This document shows, piece by piece, positions 44,051 to 55,181 of a DNA stretch of 64,000 nucleotides; the stretch's first letter is position 1; every line of letters begins with the position of its first letter. The translations under genes and the position numbers were made by a program. The notes beneath the pieces were generated by a model that did not search any database, was not told the origin of the DNA, and was given only the letters and a program-made list of their open reading frames with translations. Source of the stretch: Manduca sexta (lineage: Eukaryota > Arthropoda > Insecta > Lepidoptera > Sphingidae); contig NC_051123.1 in the NCBI RefSeq assembly GCF_014839805.1, positions 4,074,727-4,138,726 on the forward strand, in the 5' to 3' direction.

Positions 44051-46720
44051 ATGGCTTACGAAGGTAAAATTTACACGTTCGACAGGCAGGAGAACGTCGA
44101 TGAGCTCTTTAGGCGGATGGGTATGTATTTTTTTTTTCATCTTTTTGAATAAGCTTGCCATTTGCCTGACGGTAATCGATACGACCGCCCATAAACAGTA
44201 GAAACACCATCCGACACCTTGAATTACAAAGCTTACTATCCTGGGACATGAGATGTTAAGTCATATTAATTGTTACGCTGGCTACATTATAAATTTAATT
44301 ATACTTAACTTTTATTCAATATAAAATATACAATAACCTAAATGCTGAAATTAATAAATTGCCCAAATTATAATCAAGCATCAAAGAGTGACAAGACAAA
44401 AATTAAAAATTAATTTACTTACTTTTTACTAATTGAAACTTACATTTATTATCAAATTAAAACAGACCACATTAAATGAATTAAAAAATAATAATATACA
44501 TGAATTTTTAAATGATAGAAATATTAATATAAATATACAACGTTGACATATTACTTATTAGAAAATTGTTATACCTAATACACATTTGACTAACATAATA
44601 TGAATTATTATTATCTATACTACAATACTAAATAACTTAAAGCCAATATTGTTAAAATTGAACAACTATTTTTTACTATTCTAATAATAAAAAATATACT
44701 TCTATTATTTGTTAGTTAAAAATGACAGATTGTGTAACCTCAGAACAATGACAAGCTGTGTAACACTATTTATTGATCTAAAATATTTTTATGTAACCAC
44801 AATTATGCAAATATTTTTTTATTTCATTTCATTTGAAATTCAATTTGATTACGGTAATCAAAAAAGAATCAATAAAAAAACTATAATAATATTATCAAGT
44901 TAATGGAGAGTTTAAATCTTTCGGCTTTCAATTTTTTTGTTACGTTCGGACACGAATGTAATAATTTAATATCGAAAGCAGAAAATAGAATATTGATTGA
45001 TTGCTAATTTTCATTTAGAAGATTGATTGATTGAACAAGTATTAAACATAGAATTGCTACTATTTCCCAATAAGCAATACCAGAGACACATAGGAAATAT
45101 AGAAATGTGTAATCTTTCAAGGTATCACTGATGAGGAGGTGATTAAGAAATACGCGACATTCAAGTCCACCGCCCAGTTGAAGAAGTAGGGAAACAAGTA
45201 CAGATACATCACTGTCCTGTGATGGCAACAACGAAGTCGTGTTCGAGTCTGGCGTGGAGGTCGACGATGTAGGCCTGGGTGGTAAACCGGTAGGTGTTGT
45301 TACAACTTACAAGTGATGTTTCGATGAGCAAGAAAACTTGCAGATTTAACTTCAACAAGCAATTTTTAGCAAAGAAGAAACGAACGCAAAAAACGAATGA
45401 ACTTATTAGTTTATATTAGGTTATAATTGATAGTATTTACGAAAATAGTAGTCTTGTTTCTTTAGTCCTAAATACTTATATTTAACATACAATATGCTAG
45501 ACTAACATTTTATGAACAACAAAAAATTAAAATAAAATGACGCGCCATGCGCGTTCAGCCAATTAGAGCGTGTGAACCCCATAGATAATGCGCCAGTATT
45601 GAAAATTGCCATAGAGAAGAAAATGAGAAAAGGGCGTGGCACGCGAGACGGAACAACGTATCATGTTATGTATTTACTTTGTTGCAAGTTAACACCTTTG
45701 TAATTTACTTCTGCAATAGTTCACTTTGTTATACAGATATCCTTAGCTTTTTATGTGAGTATATTTAAAAACATTCACTCATTACCTCTTCTTACAGATC
45801 AAGAGCGTGTACACAGTCAACGGTAATACAGTGACACAGGTTGTCAAGGGCAGCGAAGGAAAAGGCGCCGTGATTAGAGAATTCAGCGAAGACCTCCTCA
45901 AAATGGTAAATATAATGTCCTGTCAAAGGAGTTGTTAGAAATGCAACTCGGTTGAAGCACAGCACTCTTTTCTAGATGAAACTTTTTTCATCTTGGTACC
46001 CCATGTGTCTTCCTGTGGCGGTGTTATCCGCACAAATAATAAAGTTATTAAAACTGAATACTATTGTAAACCTATGAACATGGTCATGAAACGGTTGAAG
46101 CGAGACGCGCCCGGCCGGCCGCAGGTAGTCAGTCCGCTGACACATGCGCCGTGGCTCTATATCCTTTATATAATTCGCTGATACTTACGCTCATCACTAT
46201 ACTTAGTGATCATAGTTTTTGTTTCTCTCGCTTAGCTTTAGGCTCTCCGTTTTTTCTCTCCTTCTCTCTTCTAGTGAGTGTTTCTTCTACTATTGTGTGT
46301 ATTGCACTTTTACTTCTTGCTAGTAAACTCTCTTTACGTGTGGACTTTATTTCTATTAATTTATACCCACTTTACTGAAGGCCGGTACGCCTACAGTAAC
46401 CCTGACAACATATTTGTAAAATTTCGTCACCGGTTTGAGTAATAAAGTCGTTACAAATAAACAAACTCATTTTTAGAATAGTAGTGGGGATACTTGGTGG
46501 ACCCCCTGGCTTCCTAGTCCTGACATTGCAAAGAAGAGGTGCTTGGGGATTTCTATTTAGACAGCAGGGTGGCATGGCAAAAAATACTTTGGGAAACACT
46601 GCTTAATCTTATAATACATACCCATACACGACCCAGAATGTTTTAATTATTCTTTTTTCTTTGCAGACCTTAACCACTGATTCGCCGGACTTCGTCGCAT
46701 ACAGATATTACAAGGCTTAA
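44051..46720 (+). pseudogene. Fatty-acid-binding protein gene E, broken copy
   Basis: The four exons are still recognisable (44051-44120, 45122-45289, 45798-45905, 46667-46720) with good splice sites, and exons 1, 3 and 4 are open. Exon 2 has two lesions: a TAG at 45187-45189 where C and D have GAG, and a 2-bp loss shortly after (ATCACT then GTCC, where C has ATCACTAAGTCC). Exon 2 is therefore 168 rather than 170 bp. Only about 45 residues could be made. It is closest to C and D. Promoter and TATA box persist, so it may be transcribed. It is head-to-head with D and tail-to-tail with F. Confidence 0.88.
46005..46605. mobile_element. Intron-3 transposon block of FABP E
   Basis: Same composite as in C, with a longer LTR-like part (to TGAAGGCCGGTACGCCTACAG) that is also present in F and, in part, in G. 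Confidence 0.6.
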
Positions 46721-46794
46721 TTTTATTGTTATGTAATGTATTGATTGTTATGATAAATATATAATTTTATAGTTATTTATAACTTTTCTTTTAT

Positions 46795-47103
46795 TTATTC
46801 AGTTGAAGGGTGAGACGAACACGCCACTCGTCTGATAGTACGCGATACGACCGTCCATAGACAGTAAACTCCATCATACAATACTTTGAATTACACAATA
46901 CTGCGTAGTACTCTACTGCCCTCGTCACCCTAAGAAATATGATGTGAAACCCAGTTGTTATGCTGTGTCCAATGCCTTTAAACCGGAATAAAACATATAT
47001 CGACTGGTGGTGGGCGACAGGATAGCCATTGTGGTGGTACATACCCAGACGGCCCCTCGCGTACAAGAGGTCTACTATCAGTAACTTGGAATTACCACGT
47101 AAT
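46795..47103 (-). repeat. Dispersed repeat R, in the FABP-E 3' flank
   Basis: Mirror of the copy at 53060-53345 and equal to the copy 3' of C. Confidence 0.65.
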
Positions 47104-47114
47104 ATTATAAAACA

Positions 47115-50107
47115 GGGATAGGTCAGGTATAGGTATTAGGTAGGATAGGTCAAGGATGCACCTATCTAGTAGTCATGGCCCGCCCTAGAATAGGTGCTAC
47201 GAGTACGCGACCTCGGCCCCCGAGCTACTGCAGTCACTACCAACTTTTCCTTCCACTCCTACAGGCAATACTTTCATTTCCCTTAACATTTTCTACCCAT
47301 AAACCCTATTTCCTCTCCCCGGCTGATGATGGGCAGCAGCGTCATCAGCGTGAGTCCCCTCCTGCGCTCGCCAACCCGCCTGCCAAACGTGGCGAGTATT
47401 GCCAAATACCCCCCAAAGATGGCGACACAAAAAACGACCAGGTCCCCAGTCCCCGGCAGCCCTGCTATTCTTGGCTCCGGTAGCGGCCACGGTAATGGCG
47501 GGGCAGGGGGTGCGAAGAATCCCCGGGTTGGACCCCGCTACCATCCTCGACGACGACTGGATCTGGTAACACACAACATTCGCACTTTGAAGACAGACGA
47601 GAAGATTGTCGAACTGGAAGAAGAATTGAGTGGGTTTCACTAGGACATTATGGGGTTATTGGAAGTCCGAAGAATCGGGGAGGATACGATAACCCTGAAG
47701 TCCGGAAACCTGCTCTTCTACCGGGGGGAAGACCAACAGTCCCGAGGAGGTGTCGAATTTCTCGTCCACAGGTCTCTCATCAACAACATCGTATCCATCG
47801 AAAGTGTGTCGAGCAGGGTAGTGTACCTTATACTCAGAATATCAAAACGATATTCGTTGAAGGTCATACAGGTATACGCGCCGACCTCGACACACCCAGA
47901 TGAAGAAGTAGAGGAGATCTATGAGGACATAAGTCGGGCCTTACATACTTCCAAAACCTACTTCAATGTTGTTATGGGGGACTTCAACGCAAAGTTAGGC
48001 ATGAGAAGCGATGCAGAGTTGAAAGTGGGGCAATTTGGACATGGGCAACGGAACCTCAGGGGTCAGAGGCTGGCCGACTTTCTGGAAAAAGAGGGACTCT
48101 TTGCGATGAACTCTTTTTTCCAGAAGCCGCCTCACAGGAAATGGACCTGGCGGAGTCCTGACGGTTCTACGAGAAACGAGATAGATTTCATCTTGTCGAC
48201 GAATAGACGGATGTTCAGTGATGTCTCTGTGATCAACAGGGTGAAAACCGGCAGTGATCACCGAATGGTTAGAGGCTCATTGAATATCAACGTCCAATTA
48301 GAAAGGCGTCGCTTGATGAAGTCTACGCTCCGACCTACTCACGTCCATGTCCAAAACCCCGAAAGCTTTCAAGTTGAGCTGACAAATCGCTTTGATTGCC
48401 TAAAAGAAAACCTTACAGTGGACGAGCTAAACAGCAGTTTGGTAGAAGCTGTCCATACGGTGGGATCTAAGTATTTTAGACCTCGCCGTAGAGATAGACC
48501 ACAAAGACTCTCGATCCACACTCTTAACCTCATGGCCGAACGTCGATCTATGGCGCTGTAGTCTTCCGATGACGCCGAAGCATATCGGCAGCTCAATAGA
48601 CGGATCTGGAAGTCCTTGCGACACGATGTCTGTGCTCACAATACTGTGAGCATTAAAGAGACAATTGAGCGGAACGGAGGCTCCAAAGTGTTTGCAAGAG
48701 ACTTGTCTATTGGGCAAAGCCAGTTGTCTAGGCTGAAGACGGACGCCGGCCGCATGGTATTGACGAGGGCAGAGGTATTAAGGGAGATCGAGAGGTTCTA
48801 CGGACCGCTTTACACCTCGGTTGCCAAACCTACTGCTAGCTCGGCTGGAGACCCGAGAGCCGAGTTGATCCGACACTTTAGCGATGATATCCCGGACATC
48901 AGCCTGTGTGAGATTGAGATGGCCCTGAAGCAACTTAAGAACAACAAGGCGCCGGGTGAGGACGGAATCACTTCAGAGCTTCTGAAAGCGGGCGGAACGC
49001 CGATACTGAAAGTCCTTCAGACGCTCTTCAATTCCGTTCTCCTCGAGGATTCAACGCCAGAAGCATGGAATAGGAGCGTGGTGGTACTGTCCTTCAAAAA
49101 AGGTGATAACACTTTGCTGAAGAACTACAGGCCCATCTCGCTCATGAGCCATGTCTATAAGTTGTTTTCGAGAGCACGAAGGCTATTCCACTACAGAGAG
49201 GCGTGAGACAGGGAGATGTTATATCTCCGAAACTGTTCACTGCCGCGCTGAAAAACGCCTTCAAACTCTTGCAGTGGAAAGGATTCGGCATCAACATCAA
49301 CGGCGAGTATATCACTCACTTTCGATTTGCCGACGATATTGTAGTCTTGGCAGAATCGCTGGAAGACCTTAGCACTATGCTCGAAGACCTTAATCGAGTC
49401 TCCCAACAGGTGAGTCTTAAAATGAACATGGACAAAACGAAGATCATGTCGAATGTCCATGTTGTGCCCACCCCCATCGGAGTTGGGGGCTCGACTCTCG
49501 AAGTTGTAGACGAATATGTCTATTTAGGACAAGTGGTCCGGCTAGGCAGGTCCAACTTCGAGAGAGAGGTCAATCGTCGAATCCAAGTCGGTTGGGCAGG
49601 GTTCGGGAAACTTCGCAACGTCTTCTCGTCCAAAATACCTCAGTGCCTTAAATCGAAAGTCTTCGATAGTTGTCTGTTACCAGTGATAACATACGGCACC
49701 GAGACGTGGCCTCTCACTGTGGGCCTCATTAGGAGGCTCAAGGTCACTCAACGAGCTATGGAGAGGGCTATGCTCGATATTTCCCTACGGGATCGAATCA
49801 GTAAATGAGGAGATCTGTAGGAGAACAAAGGTTACCGACATAGCCCATAGGTTTAGCAAGTTGAAGTGGCAGTGGGACGGGCATATAGCTCAAAGAACCG
49901 ATGGCCGTTGGGGTCGAAAGGTTCTAGAGTGGAGGCCACGTACAGGCCAGAGGAATGTCGGACGCCCGCCTACAAGGTGGACGGACGACCTGGCTAGGGT
50001 CGCAGGAAGTCGCTGGATGCAGGCCGCTTCCAACAGGTCGACGTGGAGATCCTTGGGGGAGGCCTATGTTCAGCAGTGGACTTCCTGTGGCTGAGATGAT
50101 GATGATG
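47115..50107 (+). mobile_element. RTE-type non-LTR retrotransposon (LINE), degraded
   Basis: A 3.0-kb element flanked by an 11-bp direct repeat ATTATAAAACA (47104-47114 and 50108-50118) and ending in a GATGATGATG run, the usual tail of RTE elements in Lepidoptera. It encodes an endonuclease followed by a reverse transcriptase. The C-D interval has the unoccupied site at about 37445-37461, so the insertion came after that duplication. Confidence 0.9.
47326..50094 (+). pseudogene. RTE endonuclease/reverse transcriptase ORF with several lesions
   Basis: The reading frame starts around 47326. The APE-type endonuclease is seen as LDLVTHNIRTL, MGDFNAKLG and GSDHRMVRG, and the reverse transcriptase as LKNNKAPGEDGI, LKNYRPISLM, GVRQGDVISPKLF and FRFADDIVVLAE. 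Lesions: TAG at 47641, TAG at 48559, a junction near 49170 where LMSHVYKLFSR runs at once into the GVRQGD block in another frame, and a frameshift near 49803. The junction removes the segment that holds the first catalytic Asp motif of RT, about 100 residues in this family, so the copy cannot be autonomous. The C-terminus RWTDDLARVAGSRWMQAA is intact. Confidence 0.88.
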
Positions 50108-50118
50108 ATTATAAAACA

Positions 50119-51526
50119 AATATGGTTAACCTATAACAATATTATTTATTATAGTTAGTATTGGATCATAGAATCTTAAGTTTACTAACAGTAGTAACAA
50201 TTGAATTATGTTAGTATGAAGATATCAGACAGATTCAGTTATCAGTAGGATCAAAAGATATTCGATAAATTTCTTATCTAAGGTAATGAATGAAAAATTT
50301 ATTATCTAAAGGATTGAATGTACTCGGAATCCATATTTAATATACATACTTAATGGCCTTGTAAATGTAAAATTTAAATAGATGGGCCCTAGTTAGCAAT
50401 CACTAGAGATGCAAATATGCATTAAATATGACGAAAACTGGCAGAATATGTAACTTTAAATTATAAGTTTTGGGAACAAAAAAAAGAAACTAAGTTGTAC
50501 AATTTTTTTTATTGCGACACCAAATGCTAAATGTTACCATTCGTCGTGCCCTGGTGTCAGCCGGCTTGCCGTGTATTATGAAATCTCCTGGTTTGAGTCG
50601 CTCCGATGGCAAGCGGCCTGATGGGCTGGCTGACTATAATCCCGTGGCAGAAATGTCGTTGTCTTTTGTGGGACGCGACGTTTGTTAGTACATATGCCGC
50701 TTCTCACTCATTACGCATGCCACGCACTACGCATAAAGCTGGTTCGACGGCCGAATGGGCGGCAGTTTGAAATTACATTTTTTTATTTTAAAATCAGCAT
50801 ATTGTAATTAATTAGTAAAGCGTTCATTGATATATGAGAATAGGTAATGTAACATTATTTGATATTTTTGTAAACGTAAACAATCAAGTATTGTTCCAAA
50901 TGTTAAATAGTAAGATTTTAGCATCGATAATTTAAAATATTTTTATAAGTGGAAAACAATCGCTCCACATCAGCTGAGGTAACTTGGCAGAATTTGAACT
51001 TGAGTGCTATGTTGGCAGTTATAGTTTCTTGCAAAAATATTGAAAATGTATCGATAATATGCATCATAACCATATCTTATAGAAAATATGCTATTAGCCA
51101 TGAAAATGGCTTGACATACCATATTTGTCTTATTTCTTCAATAAGCAGTAGTTAGTAAGTATATTATAATAGTCAAAAAATATGTGATTAGATGCAGTGG
51201 ATCTTAACACATCTTATCATCTTGACAAAACCGTCAACCTAACATATTGTGACATAGGGAATGCCATGGTTGCTAAGCCGGGGGATCGCCTGTACACCAT
51301 TAGTTGACATATCATATGTGTCTTATTTCTTCAATAAGTAGTAGTTAGTAAGTATATTATAATTTAAGATGTTTTTTTTACATAGATACGTTGTCCGAGC
51401 TCAATACTGGCGAAACGAAAGCAAGGTAATTGCCCGACATTCACTTAGTCAATGCCGAATATTTCTAAGTGTTAAAAAAAAAAAATAACCGCCATGAACC
51501 TCAACGAAACCTGTGTTATACACTTA
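50119..51526. other. E/F palindrome centre, left part, no gene
   Basis: It is parallel to 37450-38600 of the C/D centre: the same dispersed repeat (50192-50450) and GC-richer piece (50545-50765), then AT-rich sequence with repeated CATATCATATG/TTATTTCTTCAATAAG words. No intact gene. Confidence 0.5.
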
Positions 51527-51840
51527 ATAATAATATCAGTCCTGTATACTTGCCCACTGGTGCACGGGCCTTCTCTACTAGTGAGAGGAATTAGGTCTTA
51601 GTCCACCACGCTGGCCTAGTGCGGATTGGTAGACTTCCCACATCCCCCATATTCCTATAGAAAACTTCTCAGATGTGCAGGTTTCCTCACGATGCTTTCC
51701 TTCACCGTCAAAGCGAGCGATGAATTTATAAAGAATACACACATGATTTTAGAAAAGTCAGAGGTGTGTGCCCTTGGGATTTCAACCTGCGGACATTCGT
51801 CTTGACAGTCCGTTCCACACCCAACTAGGCTATCCCGCTT
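51527..51840 (-). repeat. tRNA-derived SINE, family 1, full length
   Basis: In reverse it runs from the tRNA-like head (B box changed to GGTTGAAATCC) to the CAGGACTGATATTATTATTA tail. Confidence 0.8.
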
Positions 51841-51944
51841 ATACACTTAAGTCAATGGAATTTTAGTTATGCCTGAGGCACCTCAACTAACTCTTTACAG
51901 CGTATAAAAAATAGTACTTCTTGTTTTGTATAAAAACAATTCAC

Positions 51945-52110
51945 GTATTTAAGCAGAGGTGCAAATGGTGCGCTTTCTGCCAAGTGTATTCCGTCCCATG
52001 ATGTGATAGGGGACAAGCCTATCGCCATATCAGGCACAAATACTCCTCGGGCTAATACTGAGAGAGATAACCTAATATGACTGCACCCTAAGATGATTTG
52101 ATTCACTTAG
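51945..52110 (-). repeat. tRNA-derived SINE, family 2 fragment
   Basis: It shares GCAGAGGTGCAAA and GATGTGATAGGGGACAAGCC with 100-335. Confidence 0.55.
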
Positions 52111-53059
52111 TCAACCTCCAACCACTGTCGCGGCTAGTCGGCTTACTAACTTTTTGTATTTTTATGAATAAAATGCCTTCCTGTGTTTTTATACGTTGTA
52201 CAAATTATACTCCAACTGGGAATAAAAAAAAAATCGTTTCATTTCATACGTTAGTAGTAAGTATACACTATTAAACTTCTTTTTAACAAATAAATGCATT
52301 TTATTCGACTGTCATGGCGACCAGAGACCAATAAACTAGATGGCCACGGCACGGCGGTCAACGCTCGGGCCGTATGAATGCGAGCTGCTAGGGCTGTACA
52401 AGTATGTGACTATAGTAAATAGTGCGCTGTTTTTATGTGCAATTTTGTTAGTCTATGACGAGTCTATTTGTAAAACGTCATTGATTATAATAGTTAAAAA
52501 ATATGTCATTGGTTGAAATGGCTCTTAACACATCCTCAGAACAATGACAAACTTGTTCTTGTTCTGAGAACACATCTTATCGTTGTTGACAAAACCGTCA
52601 ACCTGACATGTTGTAGCAGAGTCCTTATTGTGTAATATCAAATGCTTCGAGTAATTATAACAGTCGCAGCACAGAGTCAAAAGATGGCGGTGTCGTACCC
52701 TGTGCCTCGAATAACACGTAAAGTAGTCCTGCGCATGATGTCTCTCCGATCATGTCAGATTACCATCTAAGCGGACTGAGAGTGTGAAGGAAATTGACGA
52801 GAGGCCCCAGGCAAAAAAAACACTTTTTCTATGTTGAAAAGTTTCGTTGATAAGATCATAAGAAAAGGTCCTCGAAGACCACGCAAGGCCCCTGTAAGCA
52901 CGAGGCCCCGGGCGGTAGCTCGGCTCGCTTCCCCCTAAAGCCGTCTCTAGCTGTTAGTAAACTTAAGATTCTATGAACTAATACTAACTATAATAAAGAA
53001 TATTATTATAGGTTAACCATATTTGTTTTATAATATTACGTGGTAATTCCAAGTTACTG
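52111..53059. other. E/F palindrome centre, right part, no gene
   Basis: From about 52600 it repeats the right half of the C/D centre, including the hAT-like end with GCTCGGCTCGCTTCCCCC at about 52919 and the AACTTAAGATTCTATGAAC rim. The left part has no recognised feature. Confidence 0.45.
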
Positions 53060-53345
53060 ATAGTAGACCTCTTGTATGCGAGGGGCCGTCGGGGTATGTA
53101 CCACCACAATGGCTATCCTGCCGCCCACCACCAGTAGATGAACTGTTTCATTCCGGTTTAAAGGCATTGGACACAGCATAACTACTGGGTATTAGGTTTC
53201 ACATCATATTTCTTAGGGTGACGAGGGCAGTAGAGTACTACGCAGTATTGTGTAATTCAATGTACTGTATGATGTTGTTACTGTCTATGGGCGGTCGTAT
53301 CGCGTACTATCAGACGAGTGGCGTGTTTGTCTCACCCTTTAACTG
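53060..53345 (+). repeat. Dispersed repeat R, in the FABP-F 3' flank
   Basis: Same position and sense relative to F as 39117-39375 to D. It is separated from F by a 1.8-kb insertion not found at D. Confidence 0.65.
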
Positions 53346-53496
53346 AATAAATAAAAGAAAAGTTATAAATTACTTAAAATTATATATTTATCAGAACAAA
53401 CAATTCCGTGACATATTTTATATTGACTCATTGACTTACCAATTTATAATAGACGAGCGACCGATCATTTTGTTGCACCAGCCATTAAATTTATAA

Positions 53497-54494
53497 TCTA
53501 TACTATTATATAAAGCTGAAGAGTTTGTTTGTTTGTTTGAACGCGCTAATCTCAGGAACTACCGGTCCAATCCGAATTTTTTTTTTTGCATTGGATAGCC
53601 CTTTGTTCGTGGAGTGCTATAGGCTATATATCATCACGCTATACCCAATAGGAGCGGAGCAGTAATGGCTAATCTCAGGAACTACCTATTCGAACTGAAA
53701 AATTATTTTTGTGTTGAATAGTCCTTTATTTGTGGAGTGCTCAAAGTTACATATCATCACGCTATGACCAATAGGAGCGGAGCAGTAATGGCTAATCTCA
53801 GGAACTACCGATTCGAACTGAAAAATTATTTTTGTGTTGAATAGTCCTTTATTTGTGGAGTGCTCAAAGTTATATATCATCACGCTATGACCAATAGCAG
53901 CGGAGCAGTAATGGCTAATCTCAGGAACTAACGGTTTCAACTGAAAAATTCGTTTTGTGTTGGATAGCCCTTTATTTGTGGACCGCTATAGGCTATATAT
54001 CATCACGCTATGACCGATAGGAGCGGAGCAGTAATGGTTAATCTCAGGAACTACTGGTTTGAACTGAAAAAATCTTTTTGTGTTAGATAGCCCTTTGTTC
54101 CTGGAGTGCTATAGGCTATATATCATCACGTTATGACTAATAGGAGCGGAGCAGTAATGAAACATGTTGCAAAAACGGGGAAAATTATTAGTTTTGAGAG
54201 CTTCCGTTGCCTGCGCTGCGTAAACGGTTAAAGTTATGCAACAGTGATGTATGACGGGATTGTTCCACTTAAAAAGTTCTAAAAAATATATTATAAAACA
54301 AAGTCCCCCGCTGCATCTGTCTGCCTGAACGTGTTAAACTCAAAAACTACCCAACGTATTAAGATGAAATTTGGTATGGAGACAGTTTGAGACCCTGGGA
54401 AGAACATAGGCTCCGGGGAAACTACTCCTTTTATAACGAAAAACTTTAGCCTGAAAAACATTATAACGCGGGCGGAGCCGCGGGCAAAAGCTAG
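53497..54494 (+). mobile_element. Non-autonomous Helitron with internal tandem repeats
   Basis: It starts TCTATACTATTATATAAAGC after an A and ends GCGGGCAAAAGCTAG before a T, with the GC-rich GCGGGCGGAGCCGCGGGC hairpin just inside the 3' end. These are the Helitron hallmarks (5' TC, hairpin, 3' CTRR, A/T target). No Rep/helicase ORF is present. Five 123-bp tandem units occupy 53545-54163. Confidence 0.85.
53545..54163 (+). repeat. Five 123-bp tandem units inside the Helitron
   Basis: The word CTCAGGAACTA starts at 53551, 53674, 53797, 53920 and 54043, exactly 123 bp apart, each followed by an AGGAGCGGAGCAGTAATG-like segment. Confidence 0.9.
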
Positions 54495-55160
54495 TCTAAA
54501 TTATATTGACCGAGATCTATGTTAAAATATGAAATGAAAATATTATGTTTGTAAATGTAGGCGTATGCACGCTGTACACTGTTTCATAGTTTTATAGTTT
54601 TATTATTGATTTTTTCGTTAATTTTTAGTTATTGTTAAATCCTTTTATGTGGATATTCTCCGCACTTTTACGGTGATGTGCGTGTATTAGCTTATATAAT
54701 TAATCAGACTTTGTATAGAAAATACTTATTCAAAAAAATATATTTAATAACGATATTATAAAAGAATGGACAATTGATGACAAAAAAGAAAGCCCGGAGT
54801 TTCTTTCTGCCTTTCTTCTTCGGGTAGTCTCGTAGTTAGTGAAAGGCTGGTAGGTTAGCTAGGTTAGGGCTGTTATCGTCCTCACCGGTGAGGATCGCGA
54901 CGCGTTTCTCCCTTATTGCTTGTTTAAAAATACATATATACATCATTTTATTTCTTCTTCCCTGCCAGCCCGAGCTTGCTTCTTTGTTCACTAAGTATAT
55001 TTTTCATTTATTTTATTTTCAATATAAATTTTCTTTGTTTATATAAGCTAATTTAATTAAGTAATAATTAAATATTCTCATGTACCTTGACTTATCATAA
55101 GTGCAACTTTGTTTGCCTACGTGATGAATAAAACATTTTATTTTATTTATTTATTTATCA
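54495..55160 (+). mobile_element. LINE-like 3' tail next to FABP F
   Basis: AT-rich sequence with GTGATGAATAAAACATTTT followed by TTTATTTATTTATT, as at the 3' end of Jockey/R1-like LINEs. Together with the Helitron it makes the 1.8-kb insertion absent 3' of D. Confidence 0.45.
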
Positions 55161-55181
55161 ATAAATTACATAACAATAAAA

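Noticed and set aside
53686..53940. 84-codon minus-strand repetitive protein
   Set aside because: It is only the translation of the 123-bp Helitron repeats; it has no start context and is not kept in the other family copies.
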